Positions 56,020 to 64,000 of a DNA stretch of 64,000 nucleotides are shown one piece after another; within the stretch, counting starts at the first letter, position 1, and each line of letters starts with the position of its first letter. The position numbers and the translations under genes were made by a program. The stretch covers positions 580,501 through 644,500 of the forward strand of contig BLAL01000324.1 in NCBI GenBank assembly GCA_015698045.1. Reading direction: 5' to 3'. Source of the DNA: Rhizophagus clarus (lineage: Eukaryota; Glomeromycota; Glomeromycetes; Glomerales; Glomeraceae). Below the pieces are notes generated by a model. The model did no database searches, was not told where the DNA came from, and saw only the letters and a list, made by a program, of their open reading frames with translations.

Positions 56020-57620
56020 TTTACAACGTATATTATATTTTATAGATTAAGAGAAAAAGAATTATCTTGTTTTTTGTTTATAAATTTTTTAAAAATGCGA
56101 CCTATTAGCTATTTACGAGTTAGTTATTCGCGTCCTCGTAGATAGAGTATTTAAATATTCTATAAACTACGTTTTCTATTAGTCAAAACTTTAAAATTAA
56201 ATATGGCTAATGCAGATCTCTCACCATTTATAATTTACCTCAACGGGATATAAACTTACGCCCTCACGCCCTGATGTAAACACACAAATCAGTGCATAGA
56301 TTCAGACAGGCAAGGTTATATGAAGAGCTTGTCACTTGATCATGTGTAATATAATTAGAATTTCTATTTTGATATATTAACTTTTAAATGTTCATTTTTT
56401 TTTTTTTTTTTTGTTATAGGGGCGTCAGATACCATTTTTGAATGACCACAGAAATATCATTTATTATCGAGCATTAAAATACTAGAAAAATTCGTTTCAG
56501 CCCCTGCTTAGTGCCCATTCAAGCATCTCCATTTTGGACGATCCCACATGCATACTGCAGTTTTTTTTATCACACTGTACATAAACGTAAAATGGTCTAT
56601 GACGACTGACTTTTATGGATTTTTTAACAAAGCGAGATGAATGTTTTTTCTGTGTAACGTTTATAAGTTATTATTTCTTTTTTATTTTCCTTTATTTAAA
56701 CTGTATAGTTTGTGTCCCGAACCCGCAACTAGAACGGGCACTCTGACTGATGTACTTATTATCTATATTTTAATTTAACGTGGCGTGGGCGGTCAAACGA
56801 CGGAAGTTTTCAGTATCATTACTTTATATTATACCGTGTCCAGATTGCGGCTTTATTCGAATTTATCAGAATCGGATAATCCAGATATTGAATCTAACGT
56901 TAAAGACAATTGAAAATAATATTTATCAGTTTTCTAGCTTTATGCTTTAAAAAATTGACTCTTTAAAGAAACTTGAATTGATCATTTCATATTTGATACG
57001 GTTGCCATTGGTTATAAACGAACTCTCCATTCTTCTGAGTAATTTAGGCCAAATTTGTAATGCTGGCCAAAATTATAATTTCGTTTAACATAATTTTCAG
57101 AAATTTCTTCTACAGTAATTCATACTGTAGAGATAGACTAAGTAAAACAAACTAATGGTATTTATATCAGCCATTTGCATTATATTACAGATAATTCTGG
57201 CCGCACGCCTGAATAATTCATAGTAATAAATTTGTCTTATATTTTATTAATCATGATTAAAAAAATGTATTTCCTAAGAATTATAATAACATCATTTTAA
57301 TTTGTCTAATTGTGTAATAATAATTTGAATAATCATAATTTGTCTGATTGTCTAATAAAAAATTTCTTGTAAAAATTCCTTTTGTTTGCATAAAAACTTT
57401 TTTACTTTTATTATTATTCTTACTTTTTCAAAATCATGTTATTATTATTCTTCATTAAGTCTTTCTCTCTTATTATCCCCCTGAAAAATGGAATTGAATA
57501 TGAACCTTTCTAAACGAGCAGCACGTTAACTGTTGAATGAATACAGGAAATAATAGCAATAATGGGAATCCAGAAGAAAATAATTCTGTTTTTGAAGTTG
57601 TGACATTTTCGCAGTAAATG
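56020..57620. promoter_or_regulatory. upstream region of the Myb-kinase gene, duplicated at 60.6-61.2 kb
   Basis: Holds the presumed promoter. Strings such as AGCCCCTGCTTAGTG (about 56501), GAACGGGCACTC and a TTCGAATTTATCAGAATCGGAT block recur in the same order at about 60771, 61061 and 61155. No coding frame seen. Confidence 0.45.
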
Positions 57621-58862
57621 GCAAATAACTAGGTCATTTGATTGTCCATTTTGAGATGACCTCTGAATGACCTTCGAATGACCTAGTCATTTGGGTCATT
57701 TGTTATTTGAGTCATTTAAAATTAATGCTTTATAATTTAGGCCAAGTTTGTGATTCTGGCCAGAATTATGAATTTATAATATCATGTGAAAATTTTTATC
57801 ATAAAATAAGTGAATAGTTTTGGTCAGAATTATGACAGTTTTAAATGACCGCTTGCGATAACAATTTAGTATCGGATAGTCAAAATTGTCAACGTAGAAC
57901 TATTATGGTCTATGACATACCCACCACTTGGTCCCCAGATAAAATAAGGTCAGCCTTTTCAGAATGGGGCCGCATACTTAACATCTCCATAAGGACCCAG
58001 CATAAGTACTTCACAATATGTGTAGACATTATTCTCATCCCGACAAAGGATACCAAGTTCATTTTAATGCCTTGGTGTACACTATTAGGTGGAATGTGGG
58101 TTCGGTAGTTCCCAGGTGAATGGAAACTCGCACAAAGAAAGCATCATGAATTATTTCAAGCCTCCTTCCATTTTCTGTCTAACACAATAGAAGATGCATT
58201 ACATAGCAGCTTTGCCTCTGATGGCTCTTCCCTACTCCAGTATACATGCGCTTCAACTTGGAAAGTCATCAAGGATAAACAAGGTCTAAAACGAATACTT
58301 TATTTCAAGTTTCACAAATCTCTCCCTTCGCACAGACAAGATAATGTGATTTTTTTCCCACTTTTGATAGGTTAAATAAGACCTCATTAAGAGCTCTTAT
58401 CTGTCAGATTTTATTCATTACCAGAGGATAGGCCCGGGTTTTACTTAGGTCAAGACTAACTTCTGACGTGTAATGTACATCACTACTCTCTTCATATAAA
58501 TAAATAAATAAAATAGTTTTAAATGACCGGTCATTTGTAAAATAATCCAAACCAATTATTTGAGTCATTTGAGGTCATTTGAGGTCAAACACAGTTTATT
58601 CTCCAACGGGTGTAGGATTAAATAAGAATACAAACAACTAAAAAACACAGTGGCAATAAATGCAATGTGTAAAATTTAAAATCACTGTGACTTTATCATG
58701 ATTCTTAACTCAGGCCAGAATTATAAATTTGGCCAGCATTATAATTTCATAAAGTTTTAAAATGAGAATTTCTAGATTAACGCTGGCCAGAATTATAAAT
58801 GTCACGTGTTTCTGATATGACAAAATGACAAAATGACTTATGTCATATGGTCATATGGCAAA
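57617..58862. mobile_element. GGTCATTTG-rich element interrupted by a LINE (possible hAT-type MITE)
   Basis: Both sides of the LINE insertion carry many TGACC/GGTCA(TTTG) motifs in both orientations (57650-57720, 58520-58590, 58815-58860). An 8-bp direct repeat ATGGCAAA flanks the block (about 57617-57624 and 58855-58862), as a hAT target duplication would. Clear terminal inverted repeats could not be aligned, so the limits are tentative. The interior also has repeated TTCTGGCCAGAATTATAA-type palindromes. Confidence 0.4.
57852..58514 (+). mobile_element. truncated LINE, copy B, with ORF1-like (RRM) fragment
   Basis: The insert lies between two copies of AGTTTTAAATGACCG (57837-57851 and 58515-58529), a perfect 15-bp target duplication, and ends in ATAAATAAATAAATAAAAT. 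It opens with RRTIMVYDIPTTWSPDKIRS, an RRM-like strand-helix typical of the RNA-binding ORF1-type protein of Rhizophagus LINEs. A TAG at 58106 interrupts the frame (GGMWVR, stop, FPGEWKLAQRKHHELF) where the family has Trp. The same frame then continues to about 58375 (TCASTWKVIKDKQGLKRILY). ORF2 is missing, so an internal deletion joins ORF1 to the 3' tail. Confidence 0.8.
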
Positions 58863-58869
58863 GGTAACT

Positions 58870-59800
58870 ATATATCAATTTTACACAAAAACAAGGATAA
58901 TATTATTATTTCTGAAAATCATAAAAAGTATATAATGGATGGAAACTTCCTCATATAGAAGAGGATAATATAATTATATATATTTTTTAAAGTCGAATCT
59001 CTGAAATATATGCTAAAACATCATTATCAAATTATAGAAAAAGATTTGTTTTTCTAAGGGAATGAAATTGATTCAGCAATTGCTAATTTGTAAATACATT
59101 ATGACTCACTACACTTTATTAAAAAAACTCATGGTATTACTTTTTATTACTAATATAACAATTAATTTTCGTTCACTTTATTTTTATTTCTAAACTTTTC
59201 AATCCTTAGCATTTCAATATCTGTACAATTAATTCATTGATATTTTTTAAAACTGCCAGTAGTTCCACGTGACAGACTGGTTTTATTAACAAGATCCAAT
59301 AATATAGAGTCTCTATTAACGAGATCTTGAACAACATAGTCTGTTTAATGAGCTCCTCAATGATAGGATTTGTATGATATTGTTTTCTTAAATTTGAAAG
59401 AACTCTTTTTGTTTTCTGCATCTTTATTTGCGTTCACCTGGTGTATACAAAAACAAAAATTGTTACTAATGCAAAATGTATTTAAGAACAAAAAGAATAA
59501 TAAATGGTCCTTGAAGTATAATTAGCTCCTGAATTTTATATGCAAAACACGAACACGATATTTTTGATTTTGTAAATTTTAGTTTAAAATTAGTTATTAC
59601 TTTTTTAGGTCTTCAATTCTTTGATATAATTTTTACAATTTTTACAACATGAATAATGCTGAAATTCATTGTAAATTACTAACATCTTTTTTATCATTTC
59701 ACCACATACTGTACTATAATTTTAGAATAATAATAAATAGGAAAACAAGAATGGTTGCAAACTTCATAAAAAGAAAGTGAATGCGAATATTCAAACATCA
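58870..59800. other. intergenic sequence, one unassigned 71-codon frame
   Basis: A minus frame at 59421-59206 (MQKTKRVLSNLRKQYHTNPI and onward) has a basic, helix-like start but no domain and no splice support. The surrounding sequence is AT-rich. Confidence 0.35.
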
Positions 59801-59809
59801 GTAGATCGA

Positions 59810-60550
59810 GAATCTATTTTGCCTCAAGTACCAAACCATTTTAATTTTATCTTCAGAACGAAGTTTAAAAATTTATTTTTCAAATCATGGGTTACAGATT
59901 CTCGAATCAAATACGAATTTAGATATTTTGGAACTTGTCTAATAATAAATTTTTTTTCATCATCTCCTATAAGATCGTGACATAATGACATTATTCTTGA
60001 TCGTAAAATACTTGATACTATCAAAAAAAAAATAAAAAAATAAAAAAAAAATATTATAGTAATATAACATACGTGCACAATTACAACTTGGATCAAGATT
60101 CCATGAATACCTAACTAAAATCACTGATTTTAATTATAGAACGTAATTTGTCAAATTTTCTTTCTAAATCACGGATTATGAATTTCCAATCGATAACCTT
60201 TGAACTATCTGCCTGTTCAATAAGTAATGGTTATTTCACGGGGAACTGGGGATATCAATGTTTTTCACGACTGCGTCGTGAAATAAATTAATGTTCTTAT
60301 AAAAAAAATTTACATACAACGCTAAAATTAATCTAAATTATCATTAAGTTGAAAGAAAAATTTATCTCAATATTAAAAAAAAAAAAAATAATTTACCAAT
60401 TATAGGCGTGTTTTACTGTAAATTTTGCGTTAACTTTTTGTATTTACCGTCCTAGTAAAAGAAAATAGCACATATATATGAAATTTTTTTAATAATAAAA
60501 ATAATAATGCATTTTCATATTTCTAATGTAAGATTTGTCATTTTAAAAAA
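59810..60550 (-). pseudogene. decayed duplicate of the Myb part of the Myb-kinase gene
   Basis: The exons of the intact gene at 55.0-56.0 kb can be followed in order on the minus strand: a start exon (ATG, TNLTLE) near 60548, a trace of exon 2 (LTQN) near 60430, exon 4 (SKVIDWKFIIRDLERKFDKL) at about 60215-60090, and exon 5 (CHDLIGDDEKKFIIRQVPKY) at about 59985-59815. Exon 5 has lost bases at the FGKLRS motif, giving KNKFLNF and a frameshift. Exon 4 has an in-frame TAG. The kinase exons are absent. The upstream flank is duplicated too. Confidence 0.72.
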
Positions 60551-62341
60551 TTGATTTGTTATAAATTTCATAAAAAGGTAGAGTAAAATTCGATTAACCC
60601 AAAGGGATGTGACCTTACGCTCATTATATATGTGATATATATATATATATTTACACTGTAATCTAAAAAAAAAAGGATTTCCTAAGAATTATTTGTAAAA
60701 AGAGATTATTATCGGAGCGAATATACAGTATTATTGTCCGGTAACTCTGGTATTAGAAAAATTTGGTTTAGCCCCTGCTTAGTGTCCTCTCACAAACGTC
60801 AAACTATCTCTTTATTATATGATCCACGGTTTTTATTTCAATTGGTTCCACTATATATATAGTGATGATTTGTTTGTGACCTGAACTGAGCTTGACAATT
60901 AAACAAGATGGTAATTTTTTTTTTTTGGAATCAAACGTCTAAAAAATTATCATTTTTTTTTTTTTACCTTCCTTATTAACAAACAACCTTCCTTTAAAAT
61001 AATAGAAGGAGAAAGTTTTTATTTAGCGTTCTCATTTCACGATCAGCAGCCTAAAAAAGAACGGCACTCCAACCGATCAAGAATTATTCATTTATTTTAT
61101 TTAATTGAGTTTATAATAAAGAAATTTTTTTTTTTTTGTTAATAAATCTAATCAGATAGTGACTTATATTCGGATTTATTCGGATCAGATAAATTCGGAA
61201 ATTTTTTTCAAATTGTCCGGGTAACGGTTTTTATTCACTAACCTCATTTATATTGTGATAATAATTAAGATTTATTAATAATAATTCAAACCTACTGTAC
61301 GATAATAGTCCTTTTTTTGTAAACAATGCTATGGATAGCCTCTTTAGCTGTTGATTTAAGTAAATACTGATATTAGGTTATCGATCTAATTGTTGATCTA
61401 TGACAATCATTTTCAACTGACTAATAAATTTATACGTTGAAATAATTCCAAAAAAAAAAAAAAAAAAATTACCAACTATCTACATTATTCATAAATATTT
61501 ATTATATCTTTTATAAATATTTTTTTTTTTTTTTACTATTTATAAAAGATTTTTTTTTTTGGTTTTTCGAAATTTTGATCCAATGATATTTATTTATCAT
61601 ATTTATTATTAACAAAATTTAAAGATCTAGGTAATTATGATAAATGAATTCCATCTTACGTAAAAATCTTTTTACATTTCATAAAAACTATCCGAACAAC
61701 AACCTTTTAAGATGAATATCGAAATTTAGAACGATAAATATCGTACGTAACGATTACAATCAAAGTTATTATTTACAAATAACTTACATGTTTTTTGCGA
61801 TACAACAATTTTAAAGTTTCTAGAAAGAGAAGAGAAACATTTTTTGTGGAGTTAACATTCCATAACTCCGTCGTACTACCGTATATCGGAGAAAAGCCGA
61901 TTTGTAAGCATAAATAACGATAATGGATATTGATTTGCAAATCAAATTTCCTAGTCAATCGAAAAAGTGTGTAGATCTCTCAATGGTTTACGCCATTGAT
62001 TTATGGGTAAAGCATGTCGTATTACATACGGACTGCAAAAAAAAAAAATGGAGTATAAGGGAATTTTTAATTTCATTATTATTTGTAAACCTTAAAATTT
62101 ATTTTTAGACTTAATTTTTTAGGGGGTACATAGATTTTTTAAACAAAATAGTTAATTAAATAAAAAACGGTACACAACATTGATTTTTTGAATGATTAAA
62201 TATTGTTCAATAAAATGTCTATATGATGTAAGTGTAATACGTAAATATCAAACATAATTTGATAATAAATGAATCAATAATTATTATATCTACTTAATTG
62301 TAGCTATAAATGACTTTATAAGTTATAATATGATTCTTTTC
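60551..62341. other. duplicated promoter-like flank and intergenic sequence
   Basis: The first ~650 bp mirror the 5' flank of the Myb-kinase gene. The rest is AT-rich with poly-A/T runs (60922, 60951, 61450, 61525) and two overlapping 61-codon frames near 61773-62108 without motifs. Confidence 0.45.
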
Positions 62342-63137
62342 TTAAAAAACTGGGTTCATTTTAATAGGCGTATTGAAATTGAATGTAACATAAGGTTCCA
62401 TAATGGGCAGTATTGAAAGATTTTGTTGATTATATATTATATCTTTCAAACATGGCTTTGGTTGTAATGACAAATTTGGGCGAACACTTTCTACAGTCCG
62501 ATTACGGTGACGAGAATTTCTTTCTTGTCTTTTGGCCTTTCTTAAATCACTTTTTAATTTTGAGTTCCAAAAATTCCTGACTCTATTCTCGGAACGAAGT
62601 TTGCCAAATTTAACTTTTAAACCATTGACGACAAGTTTCCAATTAATGAGTCCGTTTATTCTTCTATTACTTTGTACATGTTCAATAATATATATTTTTT
62701 CATCTTCCGTTAAGGGGTCAAGGCACACTATAAAAAAGAAACCCGTGAATATTTATTCTATTTGTTAAATAAGAATAAAATTAATAATACAAGGGTTTAC
62801 ATACGTCGTGGATCAAGGTAATTATTCCAACTAGACGAAAAATTTTTTATTTAAGTTAGTTCACATTTTTTTTTTTTTTTCTTTTTTCTTAAAAAAAAAA
62901 AAAAACTATTCAATCTAAACTTACTAATTAGAGAGTTGGTTTGGCTTGTATTTTGGGATTAACTTACTAATCAATACGAAACGATTATGTATATGTTCAT
63001 ATTCTTTCATATATTTCCTGATAAGTTTATTGCTCTACAAAAGTATAAATAAATAATAATAAGTAAAATATAAATATATATTATATCTTATATGATAATA
63101 ATATGTTAAGTACCTCTTCGTCGAATAATAATGACAT
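62342..63137 (-). CDS. small Myb/SANT-like protein, four exons
   Basis: Minus exons 63137-63114, 63034-62925, 62830-62805 and 62727-62342 join in phase (donors GTACTT, GTAAGT, GTATGT; acceptors TGTAG, CTAG, TATAG) to give 181 residues. Exon 4 carries a Myb/SANT-like domain: DPLTEDEKIYIIEHVQSN, INWKLVVNGLKVKFGKLRSE, then NRVRNFWNSKLKSDLRKAKR, whose last helix matches the DNA-recognition helix of Myb repeats (R..V.N.WNSKLR). The C-terminus is basic and then polar. Exon 3 is 26 nt with phases 2 and 1, exactly as in the Myb-kinase gene and encoding the same short motif (YLDPR versus HLNPR). A DNA-binding regulator is likely; targets are unknown. Confidence 0.75.
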
Positions 63138-64000
63138 TTTTATATATATATATGTATATATTATGTTTTAAAATCGAGTGATAGAAAGATTTTTTTTTTT
63201 TTATTATTGTTTTTTTTTTTGTTTTTGTATATAATTTTTTAATTAAATCTAAGGGTAATTCTTTTTTGTTGATAGAAAATTTTTTAAAAAGTTCGTTGAG
63301 CAAAATGGTTATATATATTTATTTATTACCGCGACAGTTTTCTTTGTGTCACATCATTAATCATTTTATGACCGGAGTTTTGGTGATCAAAAAAGAAAAA
63401 CAAGGTTAACCAGGTTAGTCAATTACTTTATCCTGTTGTTAAAAATTATATTGGCACATCGAAATTAATTTATGAATGCCAAATAACTTTTTTTATTTTT
63501 AAAAAAAGAAAAAGGTATTATTTTATATAAATTTATAAAAAAAAAGTACCGTACTTTATTCTACTAAATTATGAATGATATTCGGATCGAAGAAAATTTG
63601 CCAAAATTGGAAATACTGCGTTTATACGTGGAGAAACATACGCACAATAAAAATTCAATTGCTGTGCATATAAAGTCTTTCAACTGTAAATGACATCATA
63701 TAAACATGTGTCACTGCGTTGTTATGATAATGAAATCCAAAGTTATCATTATGAATTCGCAATTTTGTAAATTTAGGAATCTATAAAGAAAGAATAATGG
63801 CTTTATTAGAGTTATTAATAATTTGTTCCGTAATGAGTGAGCAATGAATATGAGTCATCATTGCATTGTTGCATTGTTACAGAAACCATTGTAAAATCGG
63901 AGCGAAAATTATTTAATAATCCTATGTGAAACATGAATAATGATTAATAAGTCTTTTGAAATGAAGTTGCATATCTTGGATTTTTCTAGAATTGATAATA
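63138..64000. other. upstream flank of the Myb-like gene, no further gene
   Basis: Contains a (TA)n run and T-rich blocks near 63140-63240. A 65-codon minus frame at 63303-63106 overlaps the first exon region but is Lys/Ile-rich without motifs. Nothing else seen. Confidence 0.5.

Overview
The window looks like nuclear DNA of an arbuscular-mycorrhizal (Glomeromycotina) fungus close to Rhizophagus irregularis. This is an inference. It rests on the very A+T-rich sequence, on short introns (about 55-100 nt, GTAAGT/GTATGT donors and TTTAG/ATAG acceptors) and on gene families that are expanded in that lineage: tyrosine-kinase-like kinases with an HRDLHSGN loop, single-exon F-box proteins, Crinkler-type effectors, PD-(D/E)XK nuclease-like proteins and DUF7918-like proteins. 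No rRNA, tRNA or CRISPR was found. Much of the window is repeats, transposon remnants and decayed gene copies.

Layout. 0-9.8 kb: a three-exon DUF7918-like gene (2.7-3.8 kb), a hAT-type MITE with its target-site duplication (4.3-4.9 kb), and minisatellites. 9.8-15.5 kb: a polypurine minisatellite, then a 3.6-kb Helitron-like element filled with a tandem array of about 32-bp hairpins. 17-26.4 kb: an unassigned fragment, a two-exon multipass membrane protein (minus), a decayed ORF, and a five-exon gene for a secreted/Ig-like plus multipass membrane protein of 903 residues. 27-30.2 kb: hAT transposase remnants abutting a second decayed multicopy element. 30.5-32.8 kb: the second copy of the Helitron-like hairpin element. 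35-37.9 kb: a KCTD/BTB pseudogene and an intact F-box gene (minus). 39-40.5 kb: a graveyard of Crinkler and nuclease-like effector fragments. 41-48.9 kb: AT-rich minisatellites, a mariner-type MITE and undefined decayed exons. 48.97-50.94 kb: an intact four-exon gene joining a bromodomain to a PD-(D/E)XK nuclease-like domain. 51.8-52.6 kb: a 5'-truncated LINE with a 19-bp target duplication. 53.2-56.0 kb (minus): an eight-exon gene joining Myb/SANT-like repeats, a cysteine cluster and a kinase. 57.85-58.5 kb: a second truncated LINE with a 15-bp duplication. 59.8-60.55 kb (minus): a decayed duplicate of the Myb part of the kinase gene. 62.3-63.1 kb (minus): a small intact Myb-like gene with the same exon architecture.

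Relationships between genes. The Myb-like gene, the Myb-kinase gene and the pseudogene between them form a local duplication cluster with identical intron phases and a shared 26-nt exon, which suggests the kinase gene arose by fusion. The bromodomain-nuclease gene and the effector remnants at 39 kb share a long intron that is better conserved than its flanking exons and has a pairing stem with a compensatory change. These two systems and the hairpin-array Helitron-like elements are the most interesting parts of the window. All gene models were worked out by hand from splice signals and reading-frame continuity.
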